A DNA stretch of 60,000 nt from positions 20,648,001 to 20,708,000 of the forward strand of contig OU612068.1 in the NCBI GenBank assembly GCA_914767715.1, given 5' to 3'. Source of the DNA: Membranipora membranacea (taxonomy: Eukaryota; Bryozoa; Gymnolaemata; Cheilostomatida; Membraniporidae). The notes beneath the pieces are model-generated. The model made no database searches and was not told the origin of the DNA. It was given only the letters and a program-made list of their open reading frames with translations. Made by a program: the position numbers and the translations under genes. This document shows, in pieces, positions 13,901-24,759 of this stretch (position 1 is the stretch's first letter; every line of letters begins with the position of its first letter).

Positions 13901-16900
13901 AACAGAGCAGCTACCAGAAATATAAATAGAGCAGTTTACCTCTTACTAGCGCACTCAGCCTACTTACCAATCTCTCTCGCCTCCCAGAGTTTATCAGATG
14001 ATTGTTTGACTAGAAGTACACACTGTTTGTGACTGGCAAGAGCGTTAGGATAGTCCCCGATAGCTGTATACACATGTCCAAGATTACTCAATGCTGTTGC
14101 TGCTGTAGACCGTAGCTTTAGTTTCATTGCCAGCTTTAGTTGACAGCGATGGTTTGTGAGCGCCTCCCGATAATTTCCACGAGAGAAGTAGGCAGAACCA
14201 AGGTTACCATGCGCCCGGCATTCTCCCTCTGCATCACCTGAAAGTTGATGAAGAGGAAATCTCATCAGATGTGGTAAATCACATCAAAGTTGTTGAGGGT
14301 TTAAAATGCTCCAAATATTACCACCACTCCACGAGCAGGTCAAACCACACAGATTAAAACTACCGACTAACCTGCAAGAGCAGCAAGACTAACCTGCAAT
14401 TCTTGGCGAGCTTACAACTCAGACTTCCTTAAACACTGATTGAGTAAGACTCACCGCCGCAGCTCAGAAAGTGTCAAAAGAAATTGAGTAAGGTGTGAAA
14501 ATATCCACTTACACCTAACAAGCTATCAACCAGCTCTCAACAAGTCAAGATTGTATATCTGAGAGCCAAGAGAATAATGACATGCTATGCCTGGGTCACA
14601 AGTGTCACTGACGATCACTACATCAGCCAGATAGTGTCAGCATAGCATAAACAAACACTGACAGAGGGTCGAGGGTCAGTCCACCCGCATTCCACGGATA
14701 CCTCAGGAAAAAGTCTAGGAGAATCTGAGGCTGGGTTGTTGAGGCATGCAGACTTGGGGATAAACAGTATGAGCACACATCTCTACCAGTGTATTCAAAC
14801 AGTCATCTCTGTCACTGCTCATTTTATTCAAATTATTACATTGTAGTGCCAGTGAAATTTATTTTAAAACCTCAAAATCTCTCTCTAAAGTCCACCGGAT
14901 CGTGAGAGACAAGTACCTGTGTTACAAAGGTCTAATCCAAAACCAAACAAGGGCACCTTCTTGACCTTGTTTTAGTGCAGGACATAGTTATAGACCTATC
15001 CATGACCTAACCAACAGCATTGCAGAAGCTTCAAGTATCAGCTTCACACTCGAGCTGACATCCCTCTAACCAACTGCTGTTTTTTTAATGTTATTTTTAT
15101 ATCAAAAGGCCTAATTAGGGGCAATCATTAGCCCCATTATCGAGTTCACTGGAGAGTCTCATTTTAATGATCATTGCTAATTATCAGCGTTAAAATCACA
15201 CAGTGACTGTGAACTGAAATTAAGTAACCATAGCGCTGCTGCTTTGGTGTCTACAGCGTCACATCTCAAATTTTCTCCAAGTAACTCGTTATGCCTCATT
15301 ATTCATGAGTAATTGCAGTCAGCGAATTGACAAAGCAATTTTACTGTCATATCAAGTTCAGTAACACAATTCAAATATTCATTATTGTCAATTTCCATCA
15401 TAAATATACACCTTAGTAGCAAAGTGAAATGTAACAGTCAATATAAAAGGTCAATAATATTGAGACTTCTAACTTACCTAAAGACTTAGCCACTGATAAG
15501 TCCTGTTCCATATACACAATAGCTTGGTCAGCATTTTTCAAGCCCCAGTGTGCGCTGCTAAGGGCGGAGAAGACACTGCCCCGCAATTTGAGACTACAAG
15601 TTCCAATGCGTAGAGCTGATTCTAATACTACCACTGAGGCAGCATGGTAGTTACAGGCTAACAAATCCTGTCCAATCACAGATATGATAACAAATGCGTT
15701 CTTATCCAGTTTCATAGTCTGTAACTGCTGATAAGTCGGAAGGAATCGACCTGAAATATAATAACATGACATCTTAATTAACAAGATAAGCATACCCTAT
15801 ACCCATGTCATTTTGAGCCAAAGTAACATTCTATAAATTCGGAATTTTCGTGAGTTTTTCTTCAAATTGGGAATAAGCAACTTCAGCCATTGTGACAAAG
15901 GTATAAAATCAGGAGGCACTGGTTGATTTTTGGGCATTGATGTTATCGCTACAACTCTGCGCCAGTCTTTTTGGCATCTTAGCTCCCCACTTAAGTTTTA
16001 ATCAACTTTTTGGCAGCCTGACGCCACAGGTGGTAAAGTCAATAGTGATAAAACATCAAATTTTTCTTATTCAATTATCACATTTTTATTAGATATAATT
16101 CATATTATGTCACCGATAGGTACATAACACTACAGGTAATGCTACGGATCATTGAAATCTCAAAATACCAGCAGGATTTACTGCCGTTGTGAGGTTTTTT
16201 GGAACATTCGCCGCATATTTCAAGAGGATATTTTCAGGTGACTAGTCGCTAAAATTGGGGGAGACTCACACTCAGCGATCACTTGAACCTAGTTTTGCAC
16301 ACACTTGTGCGATTATTCTTATTTACACTGAGGGCAGAGGCAGAGGCAGAGAGCAGCATCAAAGCCATCCCATTACCCTGAATACCTAGGTGACAATGTA
16401 GTGTGTAAACAAAGACTAAACTATCGAAAGTTCAGTAATTGTTTATTGCATATCTCACTCACACCAAAGATACTAAATGCACACAATCATCTGCCTCCAA
16501 GCAATGAACTCCCTCTTCATTCATTGCTCCAAGGGAGGCAAAAAAAACTTTCAGCCTCCCAAACCACAACCTACTCAGAAAACGCCTACCATTGTATTGT
16601 TTTAACGATCGTGAGAGCTATTATTTACTTCCGGTAGTAAATTTGTGGTATTCACACCAATAATTTTCCTGACTGCATAAAATTCTTAAAGAGAATAATG
16701 CTGTTCAGATTGCATAACTAAGCACATATTATTTTGGAGTACGGAGATTTTTCACTGAGGCTAGTAATTAGATTCAAAGGGGTTCACAATCCCTCCACAA
16801 TCAAACAATTCCCAATAATTGACCAATGTGGCAGTCAAGCAAGTGCTGCACCTAAGGATTATGTCAGGAATTGCAAAAACATGGGTCTGCACTCCTCGAA

Positions 16901-19900
16901 GTAACTAGAGTGCTGAGATCATCGCATTAGTCTTCTCCTTGGTCTACCAAAGGTGAACTTTTAGATAGATCTAGAATCATGCAAACTTGATATTTGGATA
17001 GATAACTATAATTAATTGAAATATATGACATACATCATAGAAATCAGGAATGGCATTTATATAGAGAGCCTGGGGCTAGGCTTATCCGATCAATCACTGC
17101 AAACCATCGGCCATGTGTTAAATTAAACACCACTACAGGAATCAGTGGGTATTTTGCAACCGCTATATTTGGCGTTACCTAAACTCCATGAGAAAAACAG
17201 ACACATGCATTGATGTCAGATCAGTTTACAGTTTACTAACACTAGTAAATATTGCCATTGTGGCCACCCAAGTTGACAAGTTTGATAGAGAACCTGCTAT
17301 CGCTTGGCAAATACAAGTTCTATGCTTTAAGTTGACTGCCATGATCTTTGCCCAATTACTATTCTAATGAAACATCATGGCCAGATAACTTGTTCTTATT
17401 TTACATCAGATGGGATCAACAACAGCTTGTTGGGACATCGAAGGGCACGTTAATCCACTTTCTGGAAGTGAACAGATCACTATTAATCCTATGTCACTGT
17501 CTTTTCTGGTTATTTTATCAAGTTATTGATTGGTTTTTGATTAGCATACGACAAGAAATACATCCAAATAAAATAATCCTCAGTAAGCAAGTCATGAGGT
17601 AATCTAGTCTGAGTTCAAGACATTTTTTTGTTCTAATCGACCAATGTTTTGAATTATTTGTACTAGGGGACTGATAGTACATTCCTGTTGTTTGCTATCA
17701 AATCTCATCATCATACCTCTTGATATTGCTCAAGATATGGTGACATTATTTGCATAGGAGATAGATATTTCGCTGACAAATCACAGAGCTAGAATACTCT
17801 GAGATTTAGTAGATGTGACTTACCTTTGAGTGGTGATTTGGACACAGCGTCCACCAGTCCACTGAGAAGCTGTGTATTCTTGGAGTCCAAGCCGAGTCCA
17901 GCGGCAAACGCTGCCAGAGCGTCTGCAAACCGTCCAAGACATTGCAGAGCTATGCCTTCTCGGTAAAACGCCTGCAAAACGGATAAAAGTGGTCAATATT
18001 TTGCAAAGTTAAGCTGTGTAGGGCCTATAATTTTACGTTGGACTTTGTTTTGATCAGATGATATCCTTGGTTCCAATTTCGCCACAAAATTTTCAATTAC
18101 ACCATGAAAAGTACAGTAGATTTTATCTATTGTACTTTTCACGGTGTTATTTGCGGTATTTCCAATTCAGTTTCAGGATGTTATCAATAATAAAAGTAGC
18201 ACAACAGTGCAGAAAATTGCATTATGGGATGTTAGAAGGTCTGCTGTTTAGTCTATAGTAGACTTGAGTATTTGACCTGATATTAATTAGCGAGTCTAGG
18301 GCCGAAGTGTCTGCAGTGTGATGAGTATCCAGACAAAATGGTGCAAAATAGTGTCAATTTCACTTAAAAATAAGCAGAGAATTGAGGCCTGAGGCGAATG
18401 TTACAGCTTATGTTACAGTGTATTGGCTTTGCGGTGATGTTTTATCGATAAGCAGGTAATAATTGAATACCACTCACTCACATTTAATATAGGGAGCTTA
18501 GAGAGAGAGAAAACAAAGACATCATGGCACCCTGCCAGTCAATGATTTGAAATTGAACGGGCAATGTTTAAAATTATACTAAGTTGTTTAATTTCTCAAG
18601 AACAGAGGCCTGGTCACTCAGTGACAACAAAAAAGTTTGCCAAGCAAACCCTTGAATTCAGGTAGCATTGCAGGAAGACTTATTTTGTATAATGTGCAAA
18701 CAAATTACTGATTAGAGGGATAAAGGTTGACGTTCAATTATATCCAAACAAACAATCGCCTAAATTTACACAAGACAACATAGCCAACCAACAGCCTTCA
18801 GTGATGCAGGCACTCTAGAGGTGCAATAATTTTACTCATATGTCCGTTGTTTAGTAGATATCTGGCGGAGCAAACTATGGGAATACGGCCAAAACTGACT
18901 CCGCTGTCCCAATCACGGCCTGGATATAATGATGTTACATGTACCCTCATTCTTGACACAGCAGATACAAGCAGAGCGACAGCTAATTTATTCATCAGAT
19001 TGGCAATGTTTTCAGGTAGTTTATGGGAATAAGCCCACAACCTGAGACAGATTGAAACATGAGCCACATTGCACAGTGATGATAAAGTGATTGTTTTCTA
19101 TGTAAACACAAGGAGTGTCACCTCAGCAAAAAGCCCTTTTGATTTCAGCTTTTTGAGCCTTTAATTTAGTTATCAAGCTATAATTATTCAACTATCTTGG
19201 TTAACCATAGGCATTCTAAAAGACCAATCTAGATTTATATGAAAACATGATTTTTCCTTTGAGGTTGATTACAATGCTACAAGTCCTGATTGATACAGAC
19301 GTCATGCTCTTATTTTCTCATGTCATATCTCATGAAAAGTTTCCATGTGAAAAACTAAATCACTTGAATTCGCTGTCAGTTTGACGTCCTGTTTTTCCCA
19401 GTACCCCAGAGCAAAAAGTTTCAACATTTTCAATGGAGCCTATTAAGGTGATATCTGTTGGAAAAATTCTGCACCAGAATAGGAGCAAACGCTAACAGGA
19501 AAAGACTGAGAAGGCACAAATATAAAATCCAGGGAATCGTGTCAGAACTTCCATGGCTCTCTCCAATTAGACAGTGCACCATCTTTGGCCAGCTTCTGGC
19601 AAAGAGCCATCGGTTTCACAATTAGTTAATGCTTGGCTAATCCAAATTACACCAGTTTGGTAATCCATACTCTGTTCATGAAATCTCAGCTAGCAAGACA
19701 GCTTCTATTCAAAAACTGTTATAACGAGCCAGATTAGCGTGAAATTGTATAATCACTTCTAACTGAAAGGAGTGAAAGAAAACACTTTTTATCCAAGCTT
19801 TATTTTGTTTTGAAAAGCATCAAAGGGACAAACAGATTTCTTATAAATGCACAGAGGTAAATACAACACCTTGCAATGATTATACTGCAAAGTATTGTGT

Positions 19901-22900
19901 TCTGTTTTGTTTGGTGAACTGAACCCAATATTTGGTGCATTTCAAATGATGCTCAATAATTATTATTGTGTAAACCAGTTCTATAAGTTTGAGATCTTTG
20001 CTGCGAGATTTATGATTGGAAACGTATTACTTGCTGAGACATTTTCTAGCCAACCTGGAGTGCACAGTTAACAAGAGCCATCAAATAATAATGTGTAATG
20101 GATCATAGATATGATTTATTTTACCCAAACTGATAAGATCTCTGTTCCTCAGAGCCAGTGTCTCACCAGCCATAAATCTCATCCCTTTTCCCAGATCTAA
20201 ATTTTCAGTTCACTTTTTCAATAAAATTTTTATATAGAATGATTGCAAGGTAAAGTGACCAAAAACTCATTATCATGCTTGAAAAATATCCATGTTTTGA
20301 GGGGTTTTAGCTGTGAATGACTCTTCTGGCTCAGGTCCCTCGGATAACAGATGGTTAGATTAAAACCACAATGGCAGGGTGGACCAAGTCAACATGTGTG
20401 TTGCAACAATTATAAACCTCCCAGCTGCCCATAACATTACTAGTTGGCGACTTTAATTGATTGATTTTTTTTGTATGTAAGCCTTATACCTTCACACTCA
20501 TTACTGCCCAGTTGCCATTAGTTTTAGTAGATTTACTACCTGGAGTCATTGGTTTTACTGACAGGACTGTGGTGGCATCATGGTTTCTTATTTTTATGTG
20601 TCTTTCATAGCAAAGTACCAAAAATCAGGTGCAGGTTTGGCACCGGCACTAAGACCACCAACTATGCAGTAAGAACAAATAGTCTTAGCACTGTGATTGC
20701 CTATGAGTTAGAAGAACCCTAATGCTTGGTTCACATTGTCCCTGATGACACTAGGATGCCATCCCAGATGCTTATCCCAGTCACATTATAACATTCATCC
20801 CAGATAGCCATCCCAGTCAATGTGAACCAGAAAATGACACAATCCCAGACTGTCTGGGTCTGTCTGGGATAGCATCGGGAAAGTTTGACGCTTACGAACT
20901 TTCCCGATGCTATCCCAGACGCACCCAGACAGTCTGGGATTGTGTCATTTTCTGGTTCACATTGACTGGGATGGCTATCTGGGATGGTTATCTGGGATGA
21001 ATGTTATAATGTGACTGGGATGACATCCTAGTGTCATCTGGGACAATGTGAACCAAGCCTAACTCCTTGGTGTAAGCAAAGGGGGAGTCCACCGGTGTAG
21101 GCTTTGCTAGAAGTTTACTCACCTTTGGCCAAGAAGGATCGAGTTCTTTAGCTTTCAGAGCATCGGCCAGAGCTTTCTCGAACTGCTCTAGTTTTATATA
21201 CGCTGCTGAGCGGTTGCTGTAGAGTATGTGATTGACCTAAAGGGTACAATTAGAGCGTGTGAATGTGAAAGTCAACTCAATAATGTTTAATAACGGCCGC
21301 CTCAAATTCTGGGTAGGCTGTCTGCGACAATGACAATGTGAGACAGCCATTAACGGTAGAGGCCTACCGTCAGATTCTGACATAACCAGCCATCATTTAG
21401 CCAAGCAGGACAAAGAAATGAAGGAAGTTGGCAGTCTGGGTCCTTGAACTTCATAAGACAAACAATCACATGTATATATCCCGCCTCTGCGATGCTATCC
21501 TACTGTTACTCTGGACACAATCAAGCAGCATTGCAGCGTATGGCCGATGAGTAAACAAACAGTACCATAAGACCAAATAAACAATTCAATCTATGTCAGC
21601 CAACATAATAAGGCTTATCATTGTCCACTAGAGAATTTACAATATCAAAACCAATGAGTACCTGCTACTTCTTGTCAAACCAAGGAGTACCTGCTACTTC
21701 TTGCCAAACCAAGGAGTTCCTGCTACTTATTGTCAAACCAAAGAGCACCTGTGTCTGCTTGTCAAAACTTACTGGATCGAGTTGTATGGCATCTGTATAG
21801 TGTGTGACAGCCGAGTTGAAGTCACCTCTTTGGATGGCTTCCTGGCTTTCTCTGACCTTCTCAGAGAAGAGAGCCTGATTGGCAGCGCCACTACCGCTGC
21901 TCTCTGTGTCTGCGCTCATGTAGTCACTCCCTGACACTATCTGTATATCAAAATAGGATCAAATGCATTAGAAACAAATGAATGTCTTGCAGTCTTGCAA
22001 GTTAGGTGTCTTGGGTCTGGGCTTGGAGTTTTTATTTAGTATAACAAAAATGTCATGGTGTTTGGGCTTGACGTTTACATCAATAATAGAACAAATGACT
22101 TGAAGAGAAAGATATGTCTTGTTTTGCACATTATATATGTAGGCCTACAAAAACCACCGCACCAGTCAGTGATCAGAAACAGTAGCACCTAGATTCAGGA
22201 CATCCTATTCACTTTGTTTACATCAGTTTATTGTTGATTGAGATTTAATAACATCATGATTGATTATTTATATGATATAGTTTACATCATTGTCAAACTT
22301 GATCCCCAGCGATGCAGATCTTGGTGATTCAGTAACACTCATTTCTATATACCGGTTGGGTAGGACTAAGTATTCAAGAGGGCCAGAAGCATTATTGTAA
22401 TGGTAATATACCACAAGTATGCCGAACCCAATCAGATAAGTGTTATGTTTCTCTATGATGTTATAGTGAGAGGCCGTTATGATTGATACAGTTATAGGTT
22501 TGTGTGGATATAATAGATATGTAGGATAGTGCTGTGAGGGATATTGTGTGTGTGTGACACTACTGATTACCAGCTTAGTAATGGCTAATAACTGCTTTTG
22601 ATTTTTTCCAGCGATAAGATTCTCAGACCTAATAATAAGATATAAGCCCCGCGATACGTGATTGGTGAGGCCCTTTGATCTGTGAAGCTCACATTGATCT
22701 GTCAGAGTACCTGTGTCTGACTGTCAACTTTGATTAGTTTCAATCCTTAGTCAATGACAAGCTGCCATTGCACAACAGCACCCAAAACATCAATGAAGAG
22801 GCTATTCACAATCATCAAACATCATAAATGTGGCTTTCACTCTTTGACTGGCAATTATGTTAATTTTTGGATATAATTCTGATTTCCTGAGGGTTTAGCT

Positions 22901-24620
22901 CAATGACTAACACAGAAATTGTTTTTATGGGCATGTCTCCCTAATGTTAGCCAAGTGGGCAGACAATAAAAGTGCAATTGCATGTGAAAGTTGCGTCTTG
23001 TTTAGAATTGAAGATCAACAACCTTCATGATGACGGTAGAGCAAAGGTAATCAAGAAATAAAAGTTAAATTCCCCTGTACAGCTCACTCACTATACAGGT
23101 ACTTTGGTATATGGTGGAGTTTAGCCTGCATTAAATTTTTATTGTTCTCTCTACAAACTCAATGTTCACGAGCACAATCACAAAACAAACACACCTGAAT
23201 CATTAACTCAATCCATACAACAACAGCCTAGCATTTATACAACTTGTGAAGACTCCCTTCTGTCAATAAATAAGTTTTAAATAGTTCAAAAACTCTCTGA
23301 GATGGCATTATTTTTTCCTTGACTTAACTTGGCTGACCTTATTGTACTACCTAACCTGTCAACTCAAACAGTCTGGTATAAGCAGAGACTATTGAGTATA
23401 GACTCTCTGGTACAAGTACGTTTTCGTACCACACTAGCATCTTTCAGCAAACTAAGCTCCTAGGAATGTTTTCTGGTCCTTACACATTTAAAACCAACCT
23501 GGACATAAATATTAGGTTACTGGCGTAGCTGTTACATATGTAATCTCTCGGTGATGAGGGAGAAATACTGATCCACCCTGCTACATTCCATTGCTTTGTT
23601 TACTTTTTGAACACATATTTTTGTTATGACTCAGCAAATCGATGTGGCGTTCAGCAGTAGTGAAGTATGTATACCACAATGCACAGCATCAATCTTTGGT
23701 TCTCTGTGAAGGTTTATAAAGAGCCAAGCCTAGTTAAAATTTTAAATTTGTAATGTTGTTGGTGACCACAATTTAACACTAGGGTCATGATAAGGCAATT
23801 GATAGCCACAATTGTTTCAAGCCACGCAGCCTCGTTTAGTAAACTCAAGACTAGTAAGGTATGGCCATAAACTATGACTAAAGTCCCATTGTATATCCAC
23901 ACTATTTATCAAAGATGGTGAGGTATCGTTGCTTGTGACTGGACTTCGCATATGTTCTATCAGGATATATACCTTGCCGCATTTGGACCCCAATCATCTG
24001 CACAGGATACGAGTTGGATCTTATATTTGTTTTGCAGTCACATCCGATGTGGCGATTGAGGCGAATAGGTCTTATCCCCGACCTTCTGTAGAGATTTTAG
24101 CGATTGATTCATTTCTCTCACTAGAATATTTGGCTGCTGGGCAATCAACCGCCCAAGAGCTTACATTATTGAGTGGCCACCACCATATAAATGAACGAAA
24201 GTCATGAGTCGGAAATGAGCTGCGTATGATAGAATAGGGGCTGCGGATATTTTAAATGACTTCTATGCTATGTTAACAGCTACATCTTACTCGCTCCATT
24301 ATAGTTAGTTATGCACCCAGTATGTATATTTGTAAGTTGAAATAAATGAACATTTACATGAAGACACACATTCAAATTCATGTACAACAGAATATAGAGA
24401 AATGTATATGATCTGGGATAACTTTATTATATTGCAACAAGGGTCCCATTTTGTCCATAAAAAATTTAGCCATCAAGATAATGCGAATCATGGAGTGAGA
24501 AGAATGAGCTACATTTCATTTCACAGGTGGTTGCAGGTGCTTGTAGCTCAGTCTTGTGTTTAAGATTTAGTAGAGCCTTACCTCTTCGGCAGTAGTTCTT
24601 CTACTGCTTGTAGAAGCCAT
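399..24620 (-). CDS. TTC28: TTC28-like giant TPR protein, 18 coding exons, 3' end outside window
   Basis: This is the N-terminal part of a tetratricopeptide repeat protein 28 orthologue. Exons from 5' to 3' are 24582-24620, 21773-21940, 21123-21236, 17824-17971, 15478-15750, 13968-14237, 12927-13492, 11123-11350, 10377-10748, 8738-8944, 8159-8311, 4339-4523, 3835-3962, 3252-3424, 2669-2878, 1687-1920, 807-1053 and 399-570. All have GT-AG borders and their phases agree; they sum to 3887 nt, about 1295 codons. The product matches vertebrate TTC28 along its length, for example LYSNRSAAY, SLKLRGSVFSALSSA, HGNLAVAYQALG and ERGRTRAF. In vertebrates TTC28 is a large TPR scaffold linked to the midbody and cytokinesis, with a CHAT-type region in its C-terminal half. 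That half is missing here only because the window ends. The start is the ATG at 24620, which begins MASTSSRRTTAEE. Confidence 0.93.
2669..15750 (-). CDS. TTC28: TTC28 exons 5-15: long array of about 40-residue TPRs
   Basis: Eleven exons encode roughly 900 residues made almost entirely of 40-residue helical repeats. The recurring signature is A(R/Y)G-N-L-G-x-A-Y-x-x-x-G-x-Y-x-x-A, followed by H-x-x-x-L-x-I-A-x-x-x-x-D. Examples are AHGNLGSAYFSRGNYREAL (13968-14237), ARALSNLGSAHHYNRDYDKA (12927-13492) and ACGLGGVYQQMGDYERAI (3252-3424). Exon 7 (12927-13492, 566 nt) is the largest. These are the TPR_12/kinesin-light-chain type of repeat, which forms a superhelical protein-binding surface. Exons mostly end at repeat boundaries in phase 0, except exons 5, 6 and 13 (phase 1) and 12 (phase 2). 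Repeat order is collinear with the human protein as far as I can recall it, so no repeat block appears lost. Confidence 0.9.
4524..8158. other. TTC28 intron 11 (3.6 kb)
   Basis: This intron separates the exons at 8159-8311 and 4339-4523. It is AT-rich and holds only short, unlinked open frames of 60-90 codons with no repeat or family signature. I see nothing else in it. Confidence 0.5.
8611..8711. repeat. Imperfect hairpin and direct repeat beside the TTC28 exon 10 donor
   Basis: The motif TTCAAAAATCAGCCA occurs at 8611-8625, again with one change near 8654-8669, and inverted at about 8683-8698. The last two copies form an imperfect hairpin, 8642-8711, whose outer arms read GCATCTTCACAGCC and its near complement. 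It lies 26 bases downstream of the exon 10 splice donor. Confidence 0.6.
9094..9108 (+). promoter_or_regulatory. Overlapping CRE and octamer motifs in a TTC28 intron
   Basis: TGACGTCA, the consensus CRE palindrome, overlaps ATGCAAAT, the consensus POU octamer, sharing one base. A perfect 14-bp palindrome, GAGGTTGCAACCTC, lies nearby at 9006-9019. The motif match is exact, but any enhancer role is inference. Confidence 0.3.
15751..17823. other. TTC28 intron 4
   Basis: About 2.1 kb of AT-rich intron between the exons at 17824-17971 and 15478-15750. Only short spurious open frames are present; I see no repeat or gene. Confidence 0.5.
17824..24620 (-). CDS. TTC28: TTC28 exons 1-4: N-terminal canonical TPR module
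   Basis: Exon 1 (24582-24620) encodes 13 residues, mostly Ser, Thr and Arg. Exon 2 (21773-21940) begins with IVSGSDYMSAD, an acidic Ser-rich linker, and then a first TPR (FSEKVRESQEAIQRGDF, then AIQLDP). Exon 3 (21123-21236) carries ILYSNRSAAY and AKELDPSWPK. Exon 4 (17824-17971) carries YREGIALQCLGRFADALAAF. This is the 34-residue TPR type seen in Hsp90/Hsp70 co-chaperones, and it differs from the 40-residue repeats that follow. In human TTC28 the equivalent text is ILYSNRSAAYMKIQQYDKAL. Exon 2 has a GTG codon in its first part that could be misread as a start; the spliced reading from the upstream ATG is preferred, because an acceptor stands directly before ATA-GTG at 21940. Confidence 0.88.
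18100..18146. repeat. 16-bp-arm hairpin
   Basis: The arms CACCATGAAAAGTACA (18100-18115) and TGTACTTTTCACGGTG (18131-18146) pair with one mismatch around a 15-base AT-rich loop. It lies in TTC28 intron 3, 128 bases upstream of exon 4 in transcript terms. It could be a remnant of a foldback element. Confidence 0.65.
20723..21059. mobile_element. Full-length foldback MITE, PIF/Harbinger-like, flanked by TAA
   Basis: This 337-bp element is almost entirely one inverted repeat. The left end GCTTGGTTCACATTGTCCC is mirrored at the right end, and the arms stay complementary to the centre at about 20888-20895. It is flanked on both sides by TAA (20720-20722 and 21060-21062), which fits a 3-bp target duplication of the TWA type used by PIF/Harbinger transposases. 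It encodes no protein. Twelve or so copies of ATCCCAG/CTGGGAT are spread through both arms, as expected of subterminal transposase-binding motifs. The left arm has lost or changed one motif block relative to the right. It sits in TTC28 intron 3, only about 60 bases from the exon 3 donor. The superfamily call is inference from the TSD and the ends. Confidence 0.85.
21651..21767. repeat. 29-bp tandem repeat, four copies, overlapping the TTC28 exon 2 donor region
   Basis: Four tandem units run 21651-21679, 21680-21708, 21709-21737 and 21738-21767. Each resembles CCAAGGAGTACCTGCTACTT followed by CTTGTCAAA. On the minus strand each unit contains CAGGTACTC or a variant, that is, a splice-donor-like CAG|GT in three of four copies. 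The array starts four bases beyond the authentic donor at 21771-21772. Confidence 0.85.
21941..24581. other. TTC28 intron 1
   Basis: About 2.6 kb between coding exons 1 and 2. A stretch near 23940-24210 is less AT-rich and open for 92 codons on the plus strand, but it has no supporting splice sites or family signature. Otherwise I see nothing. Confidence 0.45.
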
Positions 24621-24759
24621 CTTGACTTTTCAATATCCAAGGAGACTTGTTTCTTTCATTTTGTCACATATTCAAAAAGTTATCTGTATCCAGTTTAGAA
24701 ATATCCATGAAAAAGTCAGTCACTAAAACTTGGCAGCTATCCACCCATGGCTTGGATGT
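24621..24759 (-). promoter_or_regulatory. TTC28: TTC28 5' leader exon with a short upstream ORF
   Basis: Upstream of the ATG at 24620 the leader runs back to a good acceptor (TATTTACAG, exon edge at 24759), so at least one non-coding exon should lie further upstream. The leader holds a 14-codon ORF (24664-24708, beginning MDISKLDTD) that stops 43 bases before the main ATG. A candidate upstream donor, CTACAG|GTGAGT, occurs at about 26061. Confidence 0.5.

Noticed and set aside
21665-21937. A stand-alone 90-residue ORF starting MSGSDYM at a GTG codon
   Set aside because: It is TTC28 exon 2 read through its donor into the tandem repeat; the initial codon is GTG and an acceptor precedes it.
23929-24207. 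Plus-strand ORF of 92 codons in TTC28 intron 1
   Set aside because: It is open by chance as far as can be seen: no splice sites, start context or known motif.
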